From Tigriopus japonicus (lineage: Eukaryota; Arthropoda; Copepoda; Harpacticoida; Harpacticidae): a stretch of DNA of 64,000 nucleotides. This document shows positions 36,935 to 48,751 of this stretch, piece by piece. The notes under the pieces are model-generated. The model was not told where the DNA came from, ran no database searches, and saw only the letters and a list, made by a program, of their open reading frames with translations. Position numbers and translations under genes: made by a program. The stretch spans positions 6,209,247 through 6,273,246 of the forward strand of contig CM021320.1 in the NCBI GenBank assembly GCA_010645155.1. Direction: 5' to 3'. Position 1 is the stretch's first letter. Each line of letters begins with the position of its first letter.

Positions 36935-39812
36935 CTGAGAACGAAAAAGGCTTTAAATCTTTGCTTTCGGAATAAAGACAATTTCGACATTGACTTCAGC
37001 TTGAATGGTCACAAGTGTCGCCATATTCTTTTCGCCTACACATTTTGATATGTGATCTCTAACTCAAAACTTAAAATCTTATAAATGTTAAGAAATTTCT
37101 CAGAGATCCCTTTTTTGACCAGAGTCAGGCAAGCCTTTTTTTTAAATCTGCAGTTGGATTTGCGTCAATACTCGAAACAACCCCTTTGCAAAAGACAAGG
37201 GTAAAATCAGACTTAGATCCTTTCTCAGGGTTGGAAAACACTCCAACTCAGCGGTCGATATCGAGTTTTCAAACTCGATAAAAGAAAAGCTAAGACCCGT
37301 CAAACTTGAGTTTTTGGGATCAAGGACCCAGGAAACAGACATTGATGGAAAACAAGGCACACAATTATACCGTCACAGGACTTTTGGCCCCCTTAAGAGC
37401 AGCAAGATTTGTGGCGAGTTAACCTAACCTCATTCTCTTTGGGCGGTCACTTGGATCATGACTGACCTCCCAAAAGAGAAAGTGACATCATCAAAATATC
37501 TCGTTCATTTGTTGCTTCAAGGGATCCTATCTCTGATGTCTACTCCCATTTTATTTATCTTTTTATAAAATTACATTTTATTTATTTTTTCTGAAGACTC
37601 CACATTGACCAGAATGCATCTTTGGGGCCCTAATGTTTGTGGAGATAAATCGTTTGAGAATATTTCATTTCCTTTTGTCAAAACTAAACCTTTAAAAATT
37701 GGCAACATTTTTCTTAAGAATATTTCTTCACTATTTGAATTGGACCAGCAATCCAAGCTCAGTTTGACACACAAGCAAGACTCAAACCTTTTTTAATAGA
37801 TCGGCAAAACCATACAGAGAATTCCTTATTTTAGTACTAAACCTCAGCCTATCTTTGTAAGAAAAACAGAAAATTCATTCGGGTCCGAATTATAGTATCA
37901 GAAGTGACGAGGCTTGTCCACAGCACGTTTTACTAGACAAATTTGAATACGCAACATGTTTAGTCTTTTAGCCAAATTTCCAAAGAAACATCTTTGGATT
38001 TCGAACTTCAAACCTACGTATTTCTATGTTTTGAACACCCCGGTCCTTTCGAAACAAAAAAGATTGACCAAATAGAAAACACTTTGAATTAATTGGTTAT
38101 ATTTTTGTTCTAAAATTATATATTTTTTAAAAAAATTTCTGTCTTAGAAAAACTTGTCGAAGATGGTTTACATTTTTGAGGCAAATACAAGCTGTTATTA
38201 ACTCTACTTGTTTAATCAAGATATTCTGGAAGGAAAGGTCAATGAATGAATTTTCATTTTCACAGCCTTGGACTCTGAACAGACATTTTGATTTCATGGA
38301 TGAGTAATTTTATTCCTCGTTTCTTTTTGTACCGTAATCTAAGTTTACAAATTGATGATTGAAAACACTGGATTAAGCTGATAAATTCCATTTTCTCCGA
38401 GATTATTCAGGCAAGCGTACAATATGACAATGAGGTCAGATTTCAAACCTTTGAATGAAAAAAAATCAAACAGTTAGGATCTTAAATTTGAAGCAAAACC
38501 AAAACCTCATTGGTCCCAATGGATGAGAACTTTGTTTAGATTAGGATCATCCTAGGATTTACTGTAGATTTTGTTGCCATACAACACCCTTTGGCGAGAA
38601 TAGATCGTCTGGGCATGACTGGCCATGGACGAGTTTGCTTGAAGAAATAACAAATAAAAGACAAATTTCATTCCAGAGAGCAACTTAAATTTACATCTTC
38701 ATTAGACAAGATTTGTTTGAGAAAATTATGTTTGCAACTATCACAAGAATACTTCTGGCAGCAAGACGTCGTAGTTCTCTAGGTGGAATCAATTGAGATG
38801 GTGGACGATGTTGGTCGAATTCGAAAAAAGGACATTTCAGGCGGGTGTTCAAGCAATTATCATAGCGCGGTGGTGTTTGGTTTTGGCCTGTGATGCTGTC
38901 GTCGATGTCCTTTGTTGTTGGTGGTGGTGGTGATGCTTCTTCACTTGAGAATCAATCTTGATGCTATGCTCAAAGTCTGTCTTCAATGGTCTGGTTTGGT
39001 TTTGGTGTTGCGATTGGTTGGCATTTTGAGATGAGAAAGAAGGAGTTGCTGAAGAAGGGAAACCTCATCACGTGGAAATAACGGCAAAAGAGAGTCTATT
39101 CGTCATGTACAACAGCATTTACTTTTTTTGGTCATGTGTTCGGGGCAGTTCAATCAAAATTCAACTAGAAATATATCATAGCGAATGAATTAGGCTCTAG
39201 CTCGCTCGTTGATTCGTTCATTCATTCTTTTACTCTCTCTTTCTCCCCGCTCTTAATCTCGATCTCTCGTTCTCTGTTGGCAGGATTGAGGGGGGAACCA
39301 ATTTGATTGATTGATAGACAGACTTGTCATGGTTCTTTTTTAAGACAGATGGAATCCAATGGTGGCTGAAGGAGATCCAGTTCACATAAGGTCAATCATG
39401 TTGGCCTTTTTTCATCCCTTCCCTCCATGTGTGAGAATTTACGCACCAATGAAAGGTCAGGATGCTACCTCTCTCCCCACAGACTGTGGGGAGGGTTGAT
39501 GTTGATTTTGGTTTTGTTGACGGGGAATTGATGACAATGTATGGATAGGAATTTGGTCTTGGGAAAAGTCTGGTCGTAAAGTTCCAGCAAGGGTGGGGGA
39601 AATATTTCAGATAAAAAATAAAGGGTAAGGATGAGGAATAATCAGAGCCGTTGTTGGGTGGTCACTTTCCTCAAAGGTAGGAAAGGGAATTGGTAAGGGA
39701 TGCGTTGGATATGGAGGTGACGAGGTACATCTACGAAAGAAACAAATCAAATTAGGCCACTGCTTGAAATGTGTCCAATTATAATGTGTTCGGTACCTGT
39801 ATCTGCACAAAT
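36935..39812. other. Non-coding region between myosin light chain cassettes
   Basis: No exon recognised on either strand. A GGTGGTGGTGG microsatellite lies at 38920. If cassette B is spliced to the exons at 41.4-41.9 kb, this is intron sequence together with the 3' UTR of cassette A. Confidence 0.4.
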
Positions 39813-41878
39813 TTAACCCTCTCCTGCGCACATGCGCTCCAGGAAAGCTGTAAGGGAGCATAGAAATAGTGATTACTTGCCAAACTTGGTTTAAATTGGA
39901 ATCACTCATCATTTGTGTTTTCAAAAGTGTAATCTTCGCAGCAACTAAATACCATACACTTTAAAATCATCAACCAATGAGTGATGCCGTAGTATACGTA
40001 AAGTTCTGAATCTCCGAAGACCATTCAACTTGTTCCATTCTTTTTTTATCCCACATTTCCCGTTTTTTAAAAGATTGATTATTTCCTTATGTTGTTGAAT
40101 GTTCGAGCAGGAGATTCAGAGTCTTTGACTTGTGGCTTTAAACTTACGCATAAATGGCATGAAACCCTCATCATCTTCAGGTTCGCACAACTCCTTCATA
40201 AGGTTCTTGGCTTCTTCTTTGGTGAGCTTCTCACCTATGAATGGAAGACAATAATGCCCTTAGTACAAGTTTCACGCAATGATTTTGGTTTGGTTCGCTC
40301 AATGGTGATCAAGGCTCACCCAAGTTGGTCAGCAGCCTGAACAGCTCGTTTCCAAGGATGGTGTTGTCCTCGTTCTTGTCGTAAAGCTTCAAGATTTCCA
40401 CAAAGTCATGAATGCCACCGGTGTCCTTGGACTCCTTGGCCAATTTGAAGATGGGATAGAAGTCGTCAACGACCATGATCTTCTTGCCCTTGTCCTTTTG
40501 GCCGCCAATTTCGTCAATGGTCTTCAGGGTGGGGTTCAGGTTGCAAGCTCGAAGAAGGTCGCCGATATAGAAGGCGTCGACTTTGCCATCACCCTTGAAG
40601 TCGTAGACGTCGAATGCGAATCTGATCTCTGTCGGGGGAAAAAGCCAACAGTTTAGAGTTGATTGTAAAAATAGAAAACTGTCCTTAACAAGATTAGCTT
40701 ACATTAGTGTTTGTACGAATACTTGGAAAGGGATCACTCAGGGAGGTCAGTTGAATTATTTTGATTCATAAGGGATGTACTTACCCACAGCCGATGAAAT
40801 TTACCCGAATTGCAATGCAATGTGAATGCAGATGCAGCTTTTGTCAGTGGAGGTGGTGATGATGAAAATGATGAGACGATTACAAGGGTAACACGAGGTT
40901 GGGATATTGTGGATGTTATTTAAAGGATGCACAGAGATTCGGGTTCACACTTTGGTTTGATTTGGACTTCAATTAATTATGCAATTGAATGCAATAGGAC
41001 CGAAACACAATGTCATGCCACAGGTATTCAAAACGAACAACGCGACGATCGAGCTTCATAAGTTACAACTCTTTATTTGCTGAGTCGGTAAAACCACTTT
41101 TTATACGAGGGATAACGCAAATGAGGTATAAAAAAGACAAGGCATGGTTTGAATCGAACTAGGATGAACGAGTGGTTAGTTTAGGGTGCATTCGGGTGCG
41201 TGGTTTAGTTTTGTTGGGGTTTCGATGGGAACAACCTTAGGGATCATGAGGGTTCAAGACATTCAACATTCAAAGTTTCTTAAGACCTTACTTTCAACAT
41301 CTCTAGGATGGATTCCGTATTTGTCACCAATTTGTTTGTTTTCCTAAAATAATTATGAGATTCCTATTAAAATGAGTGGAAAAGGCACTTACGTTCAATC
41401 TCCTTGGTACTCAGATCGTGCTGAAATGGGATAAAATGGGGGTTCAAGACTTTGGGAAATTAAAAGCTTTCTTGGAATATCAAAATATTTATAACTCTCT
41501 TATGCTTAAAGAAGAGAGGCCAACAATTCTAAAAAGAATAGTTCTTTAAAGCTTCAAAACGCTTGTCTTTATCGTGTAAAATGGGCTTGTCACTGTATGG
41601 ACCATTCATTGGCAATGCACAATGTTCCAAAAAAGTTGCTTTCTCAGATTCTCCATTTTTTCTTTCTGTGCATACACCAATGATCTGAATTGCCCAAGTC
41701 ATGACTTTCAAGAAGATGCTCACATTTACTATCGTTGGCTCAACTCCCCATGAAGGATGGAACAAACCCAATTACTCCCATTAGGTGACAGGCCTTCAAA
41801 ACTCCTACCTACGTGCTTGATTCTAGATCTAATACGATTGAATTGTGGGTTGCATTGAATGAATGAACTTACAGACAT
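39813..41878 (-). CDS. Essential (alkali) myosin light chain, cassette A with 5' exons
   Basis: Five exons, 41878-41873 (ATGTCT), 41420-41393, 40628-40320, 40234-40148 and 39847-39813, give 154 residues. All junctions are GT..AG and in phase. The N-terminus MSHDLSTKEIEQ leads into the first EF-hand-like helix (FAFDVYDFKGDGKVDAFYIG). The family blocks LNPTLKTIDEIGG, DDFYPIFKLAKESKD, LKLYDKNEDNTILGNELF and ELCEPEDDEGFMPFM follow. The last exon is short (PFLERMCAGEG). The fold is that of essential light chains of muscle myosin. A GT follows CAG shortly after the stop codon (about 39797), so the 3' UTR may itself be spliced. The AT-rich motif TTAAAATAG at about 42031, some 155 bases upstream of the ATG, may be a TATA or MEF2-like site. 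The same two 5' exons are phase-compatible with cassette B at 36.2-36.9 kb. Confidence 0.9.
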
Positions 41879-43210
41879 GATGAAGGTGGTTGGTTGGTTG
41901 GTGTTGGTTTTCCGGAGGATGAAACAATCAGAAAGTTGGAGCCAAGCACACGGTCAAACGACTGACTGACTGACTATGTCTGATTCCCTCGGGTGACTCA
42001 GGCAAAGTGAAGATCTAGCTGAGAATCTCGAGCTATTTTAATTCTTCGTCTACGATCTCGCCCACACCCACTTCTGGCAGGCAAGCAGGCAGGCTAGCAG
42101 ATCTTCTTCTTCTTCATCCTCGTTGTTCTTAGCGGGCTGGCCTCATTGGGGTAGCGATCCAAAAGTTCCACAATATGGACTCGAGTGGAAAAATGTGGCT
42201 ACAGAGTCAGCGAAAATCGACCCTCAGCTCAAGAAAGCGACACCTGCGTGAACTATGGGTACTGTACGTCAGTCGAGCCATCGACCAACATCCGCATGTG
42301 CCTCTGAGCCACAGCCAAATTTTGTTTGACTTCGAGGATGTTCCCGATTGAGAAGGAACGATCCCCAAAACGTCCGTCCGTTCAGCCAGCTCAGGTTGAG
42401 ACTCCAAGGCGTGCTGTGGGACATAGTAGACATATGTACTCAAGACAGCCTTGCCCACGGAAGCATGAAAGCCAGCTTTGCCTCGATATTTTTGGACCGA
42501 TCAGCATTGTTGGCAACCTTTTGCTCAGATGAGTGTTAGGGAAACAAATCCAAAGAAGCTTGGGTGATGGCTATTCACCACCTGATCGCCATCAGCGAGG
42601 GACAGGGAGAAAAGAGACATTCCCATGGACATCGTCACCGATGCTCTCACCCACCCCACAATCTCAAGCAGTTGATCGGCCCGTTCAAGTTGGTCATTAC
42701 GGCGGCCTTAGAAGGCTAACACTTTTCATAGGTGCTATGCAACTACCCAACCCAACTTTCTTTGCTGCTTCGTTCACTCACTCATATCGCCGAATGACAC
42801 ACATACGTACACTGCAAACTGTACTTACTACACGCGGTGGGTGTGAACTGAACACAGACTCAAACACTCGATCCAGCGGGCTTGAAACGAGCCTAAGTTC
42901 TTGGGACAGGATCCAATTCCCCTGAAAACGAGGACTTTTGGGCCTAAAACCCTGGCAAGCTAATGACTTCGATGGTCAACGCCGTTTTGGAGTGGAACAG
43001 GCGGAAAACAATAATACATGCTTCTCGGCAGCTTCTTATAATAATGGTAAAAGTTCCATCAAAGTAACGTCAAATAGCTATTCATATTGGAAAAGAAAAG
43101 CATTTCTTTGGACGGAAATATGCCCATTGAAAGAAAGCTAAAAGAGGAAAAAGTTGATTGAGTTGTTGAAACAAAAACCACTATACTTCAATCTCCTCCA
43201 TTATGTAGAT
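41879..43210. other. Promoter side of the myosin light chain gene and intergenic DNA
   Basis: No supported gene. The frame 42533-42925 (+) has no recognised domain. A GACT repeat lies at about 41962. Confidence 0.4.
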
Positions 43211-43440
43211 CAATGGACGGCAACAGCTTCTGGGATAGGGCCCACCAAATTTGACGTCGGTCAATCTGAGCCCACAAAATAGAAGCTGGTGGGTTCACGG
43301 CCCACAAATTAAAAATCCCAGAGCTGTGTGCTCACAAATTCAGTACCATGGATGACTCACGGGCCCACTATTTTGGACTTACTCAATAGCTCATGGGCCC
43401 ACCAAAAATCACACCGGGGCCAACTGGTTGCCGTCCCCTA
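43211..43440. mobile_element. hAT-like MITE of the GGGCCCACC family (copy 2, diverged)
   Basis: Left end TGGACGGCAAC and right end (minus strand) GGGGACGGCAACC are inverted. The interior repeats GGGCCCACCAAATTT-type motifs and shares with 25758-26034 the blocks CCATGGATGxC, GGGCCCACTATTTxGGAC and the final GGGCCCACCxA. No clear flanking duplication remains. Confidence 0.75.
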
Positions 43441-44910
43441 AATGGAGACCTTTTCTTAAGAATTTAGGATACCTCATAAGAATTTGTCATTCAAAGTATC
43501 AAATATACTTTTAGCTCAATATCCTACTTCTTAAGTAAATCTTACGCCCTTGACCATGTTTGTTTTTCTTCATCGCATCAGTATTCAGTGCCTAACTTGA
43601 ATTTTGAAAGCTAGACTAGAATCTCAATGACCCAATGCTAAGGCAAAATATTGCACCCATACAATAGTGACGGTACAATCAACCATGAATCGCTTTGCAC
43701 ATGGGTGGTTAACGATCACTTCAACAAAAAAAAATGTTTGTAAGTAATTTCTTTGATCATAAATTGAAAGTGAAGACAATTAAACGTTTTATGAGTATCT
43801 TGCAATTTGTAGAGGAAGTATAATCTTTTTTTTTATTTTCGTTTTCCTAGCGTTACTAAAAACATTGACTTTTAAAAGCACTTGCTTGGTTTGTTGTTGA
43901 CCTTTGCCCTAATTTGTCGAATCCATATTGTCCAGAAGTAACGACCGATTAGTTTTGAGAATTTTTCTTTATTTATATTTACAAGAATCTTTTTTTCAAG
44001 AATTTATTACAACTTTTCAGAACTTATGTAGTACAATAAAAGAATACTTGTTCCCCATTGGGTTTCGGATTAAGAAATGCCAGGATGTGTTTTGGTATTT
44101 TAATCCATTTAAGCCATTTGAAACAATGTGTTCGTTGGATCGTCAATAAAAAGTATTTCCCGATTTGAAATTGGTCTAAGACAATTGAATTTTAAATCAA
44201 ACCTAGAAGCATTGCTTTTACTCTTTTGGGATTGTTATTTGTCCTGTCTGTCGGGTTGCATCTACGAAATCCCTCGTATGAAAGGCATGGGTGCATGCAC
44301 GCACAGTGTGTTGTAGGTAAACGACTTGTTTGGAAAGCATTTTTCAAGAATGACTCATTCTTCAATTGCCAGCAATCCCATGGATATGGGCAATAGTTTT
44401 GCTTTTAATATTGACCCAAAATAACATTGGCTTGCGTCAGCTAGATTTTCCAAACAATGTTTTAGCATGCATAGTCTGATACTGGCTGGCCAATGGTCAG
44501 GTGTGGATTATTGTGGGATTGGTGGTGCCGTTTTCTTCGTTGTTTTGAGTACCATTGCGATCCCTTATTGCGTTAAAGACTTTTGCGGCCTTTTTGGCAC
44601 TGATCCAAATCTGACGAGAAATGAAGTGGGTGCTGTTTAAGATCCTTGGATTTCTTGGCCAAGGCACTCTTTCCCTGAAGCTTGTTCGTCTTGTTGTAAA
44701 CCCAGAGCTGGCAGCATCTGCCGAGTTGACTCAGTCAAAGTACTGCACTACAAACTACATACTACAATTTCCACTACTTTTACTCTCACATTTTGTGAGT
44801 GGCCGTTGGCCTGTCCAAGCCCGATTTAGCCTCTCTATCCCCATTCCTCACCCACTACTATGCCGTACGTGCATGCTCGTTCACATTCACTTGACCTTTT
44901 TTCAACAGAC
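43441..44910. other. Intergenic, no gene seen
   Basis: AT-rich. It contains a fragment related to the palindromic element at 60.2 kb (44028-44130, listed separately). No coding signal recognised before the small gene at 44911. Confidence 0.4.
44028..44130. mobile_element. Fragment of the 60-kb palindromic element family
   Basis: ACAATAAAAG, GTTCCCCATTG, GTGTTTTxGGTATTTTxAT and GCCATTxGxAACAxxGTG occur in the same order and spacing as at the outer end of the right arm at 61200-61303. Only one arm end is present and it is diverged. Confidence 0.6.
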
Positions 44911-45099
44911 ATGGCTTCCGTTACCTTGAGGGATAAACTGTTGTCCTTGCGTTCCAACTCTGAGCGTTTCAGAGAAATCGACGGCCGACAAAAGCAGATG
45001 GAGGATCATCAAGTCAATCGAAAACGGCTCCGGCCACCCGATGAGTCATTTTTCGACCGTGGAACACTGAAAAGACAACTCAATTTTCCTTTGTCCTGA
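44911..45099 (+). CDS. Small basic hypothetical protein
   Basis: A 62-residue frame starts at an ATG preceded by TTTTTTCAACAGAC, which looks like a splice acceptor, so an upstream non-coding exon is possible. The protein is highly charged and helical (LRDKLLSLRSNSERFREIDG, then RKRLRPPDESFFDRG) and ends LNFPLS. I do not recognise it. Coding composition, the acceptor-like context and the convergent neighbour at 45210 (stop codons about 110 bases apart) support it as real. It could also be the last exon of a larger gene whose start lies upstream. Confidence 0.5.
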   Translation: MASVTLRDKLLSLRSNSERFREIDGRQKQMEDHQVNRKRLRPPDESFFDRGTLKRQLNFPLS

Positions 45100-45162
45100 A
45101 AAAAACTGTTGCACTTTGAATGAGCTCTCTAAAATTTCTTACGGAACTATGTTTTTTTTTTC

Positions 45163-45168
45163 TTTATT
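45163..45168 (-). promoter_or_regulatory. Polyadenylation signal AATAAA of the minus-strand membrane protein gene
   Basis: AATAAA on the minus strand 42 bases past the stop codon of the gene at 45210-45659, followed by an A-rich (minus-strand) tract. Confidence 0.6.
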
Positions 45169-45209
45169 GAACAGAGCATTTTTATACTAAACAAAGGAAT
45201 TATAAAATA

Positions 45210-45659
45210 TCACAAATGCGTTGGTTTAGATTCGAGACCCATGTGTTCCAACCAGGTATCGTTGGTGCCAATAATAAATTGTCTTTTATTGTCAGTCATC
45301 AGTTTCAACCTCGTTTCGGCTTCTTCCAATTTCTGTTTGAGAAGAAGCAAATCATTGATTCGGCTTGGATCTTCATTGGGTGTCGTAGCATCGGTATGAA
45401 GCATCACACGAAAGTACAAGTTGGGTAAAATTAGAGACACCATCACTAAACTAGCCAAGAAGGAGAGACCCAAGATTCCGATGAGTTGAAAGACATTCAC
45501 GCCCAAGAAATAAGTGACCACCTTATTGATCGAGTACGGCTCACTGTCGTCATAGCTCACGGATGGCAGACCAAAAATCCGAAGCAAGGCATTCGGAATG
45601 TCTTTGAATTCCTGCAGAAATAATATGGGCGTACCCACTGTCACAGTCTTTGGCTCCAT
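45210..45659 (-). CDS. Small predicted membrane protein with coiled coil
   Basis: A single-exon frame of 149 residues. A soluble N-terminal part is followed by one long or two adjacent hydrophobic segments at about residues 47-82 (VVTYFLGVNVFQLIGILGLS, then FLASLVMVSLILPNLYF), then a heptad-like helix at about 103-122 (LLLLKQKLEEAETRLKLM) and a polar tail. No signal peptide is seen. The family is not recognised. A polyadenylation signal lies 42 bases after the stop, and a TATATAG motif on the minus strand just upstream of the ATG (about 45680), which supports a compact transcription unit converging with the gene at 44911. Its function is unknown; it may be an organelle or endomembrane protein. 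Confidence 0.6.
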   Translation of the reverse strand: MEPKTVTVGTPILFLQEFKDIPNALLRIFGLPSVSYDDSEPYSINKVVTYFLGVNVFQLIGILGLSFLASLVMVSLILPNLYFRVMLHTDATTPNEDPSRINDLLLLKQKLEEAETRLKLMTDNKRQFIIGTNDTWLEHMGLESKPTHL

Positions 45660-48600
45660 GGCTACGGCTCACTTTGAACTATATAACCGATTTGACCGTA
45701 AGACTCCACACCATTTCCAGATTCATATCGTAGCAACTCAATGGTCAGCTGACGAACATTCTGACCGCACTTGATGGATTTTCGACAATCCGGGAGGTGT
45801 TTGTTCCTTGATGTTACCACCGGTGTATGGATGTAGTATGTCGTACGTACCGGACCTCGGTACGAAGGATGTAGCATGTTCATTGTTCAGTGGCCGAGGA
45901 GACGCCCGATGCGTCAACCTACCTGTCTATTCAGTGACAAGCAAGACTGACGCAGTTTTTCACCTGGTTGACTCAGTAAATTTGGCTACAATTCCTAGAA
46001 ACTAGACGGGGCCATGCATCCTCTTTTTGGAGGCTTTTGTCAAAATAAAAAATGATCGAGTGAGCACAAAAGATTCGGGTCTGCAAGCTATCGTTGTACA
46101 TGTAGTATGCATGTGCATTTTGCACTCTCCGGAAGCACCGTTTCCCTTGAAATTCTTTTTCACCCCACTTGCTCCCACCTAAGAATGGATGCGAAACCTC
46201 ATTTAGGGAATTGAAGGTCAATCAATCTTTTCAGCAAATGCTCGTGTCTTGAACACGTGATGCCAAATTACATTTCATTTGAATTTTGCTCAAGTTTGTG
46301 TGGCAGAAAATAGGTAGCAAACAAAAGAACATGTTTACTGACGAAAAAACATTGCGGTAGGTGCATATCATCAAACAGATTCGACAAGGTCCAAGGATTA
46401 TGACAAAAATTTCCTTGGAATTTCCCGCCACATGCAAACATTGGCCTAGCAGGGACCCCTAATAGGCTCTTCCTGACCGAGGAAATATTCTGGCACATTA
46501 TGTAGACTGAAAAGTTCCTCAAGCTTTGTCTTCTCACTCTTGAAGCTGGAGATGCTTCTTTTTGGAATCATGAACTACTCTACAAAAACGTGATTAAAAA
46601 ATCTGCCGAATTACGAATCATCAATCAACCTTACAAAAAGGGTAAAGAAAAGAAACAAAATAACTTTTTATTTTAGCACATATTCTGATGTTGTTCGAAG
46701 AAAATAAGATTGATGTGGCTTTTTATTATTTTGGAAGTGAAAAACTATGAGGATAATTAATGAACAATAAAGTCAGAAGATTTTTTATTATCTCTGTGCT
46801 TAAACTATATATGCTTAGTTGGAAATGCAGCTAAAATACTCAGAATGTACTTGCCAATATTATTTCAATGCATAATTCTTTTTCCGAACAAAATGAAATG
46901 TTCCAATTTATGTTGAACTTGCACCTCACTTGTCTCCATTTTCACTTTGGAAAAACAGTTACTGTTCCATTTCCAAGTTGGGACAAGTTGCGACCATAAA
47001 CAAAATAATTCAATGTTTGCTGAAAGGAAAAAAGGCCATTTTTCTATTGATTTGTTCTCCTAAGTAACTTTATTTCTAAAGTCACAAAAGCATTCCAAAA
47101 ATGTAAGAAACAACAGCTGCTGCTGCTAGTAGTACTACTAACAAAGGGATTTTTTTTGCGTTGTTATTGACGCTTATCTGCAAGGTTTTCAAGGGTGGAA
47201 TTCATGTTCAAATGGGCTGACACATGAGAACAAGAGATCAGAAAACTTGTTCATGTTGAATCACGAAAGCGTCATTTTTGTTCAATTTCTTCCAACTGGA
47301 GGACAACGAAGACTTCAAAAACAAGTACACGGAAGTTGCCTTGCCTTGCAATGTACATTTTTCTTCTTCTCTAAGGTCATTCCAATCATGTAAGTAAACG
47401 TTATTGAGCTTCTTCGTCCTTAAACACGAAGCGGGCAACACCTTCCCCCGAGCAACCAGTTCAAATCGACCAGTTCCCTTTCGTCAGCCAGTTGTCTTGG
47501 TTTTCTTCAGTCCGGTTTCCTTGAAGGACTCTTCGTATTCATGGAGGTAGATGCCCCTCATTTAACCACTAGCATTAATTACAAGGTCAATGGCGTTGCG
47601 TAGGTTTCCGCTCGTAGAGGAGCATTGAAGGAGCAGCAGTATTAGTTTCCACCAAATCGAGCGCGAACAGTGTTGGAGGACAGATGAAATGATGAGGATG
47701 CCTACCATGGAGATGAACTACACACTCCGATTTCGTGCGTCAAACTACATACTAGAGTACATTCATACTGGAAACGGGAATCAAGGAGTGAATCTGCTTC
47801 GCTGGATGAGCGAGATAGGTAGAATGCTCTCCATCAATGACTTAATCAAGCTAATTCATTATCGCTCTCATGGTCAGTGGGTTCGACTTCTTCGGGGATA
47901 AGGCACGGAAACGGGATGATCCCTCGAAGCCGTAAGCGTTGATTCCTTAAGCACCGCTCACCTCTTTTATTCATCTACAGTGGCACTTCCATCCAGATGA
48001 TTGAGAAGGTTTCACTTTCTTCGGGCCAACGCAACCAATCCTGCGTACAGGACATCAACACTCTCACACACGCTCGTCTATGTAGTAGCATGTATGCTCG
48101 TACCAACGAACCAAGTAAGATCCATCCATGGTCGCGACGGACGGACGTACTGACGGTGGTAACGCATGGTCGGTAGTGGCTGAAGGGATCCCACTTATAA
48201 TTGAGAAATATTCGTGCCACCACCGATGTAGATAGTACCACAATTTGACGTACCATGGAGTGCTCCTATTCGATTTTGAATCCTCGTGTGTTCATCCAGA
48301 GGGTATGAGGTTCCCTGTCCTTTGGCGTAACTTGGGCCAGCCACGAATACCAACGAACGAACGAACTTCCAATCCCAAGCGGTACGGAACAAGTTGTGCT
48401 ACTATCCATCCTATCGAGCGTCGCCTGGTGCTTGATGAATGTTATATCCCCTATTCAGCATGGATTAGACGTCCGATCGGTGCTCCGCCAACTTCTGGTT
48501 TGGATGATCCCTGTCCTTGTGTTTGAGACTTGGTCCGACTTCTTCAAACACTTGGATATCTAGTCAATGGTCATTCAACAGTTGGGCCATCATATCCTTG

Positions 48601-48751
48601 TTGCGAGTCCCACGGAAACCATCGAGCTTCCAGTGTTGTGCCATGTGTGTCAAGATCTCCGCCCAAATACTCATTTCACTCAAGGCCAGGTTCATGATCT
48701 GAACCCATCAAGGCCCATTGCCTATCCAACTCAGAGTGTGTTTGGTATAGA
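45660..48751. other. About 3 kb without a recognised gene
   Basis: Several frames of 60-90 residues overlap one another on both strands without domains or splice support. A short CTG/AGT microsatellite lies at 47117-47138. The protease promoter should lie near the right edge; no TATA box was identified. Confidence 0.4.

Noticed and set aside
36935..39812. Private first exon for myosin cassette B (for example ATG near 37023 on the minus strand)
   Set aside because: That frame ends in a stop without a usable donor. No exon ending in phase 1 before a GT was found.
47495..47565. Short minus-strand frame (MRGIYLHEYEESFKETG type)
   Set aside because: Coding-like but only 25 residues, without an acceptor or a recognised partner exon.
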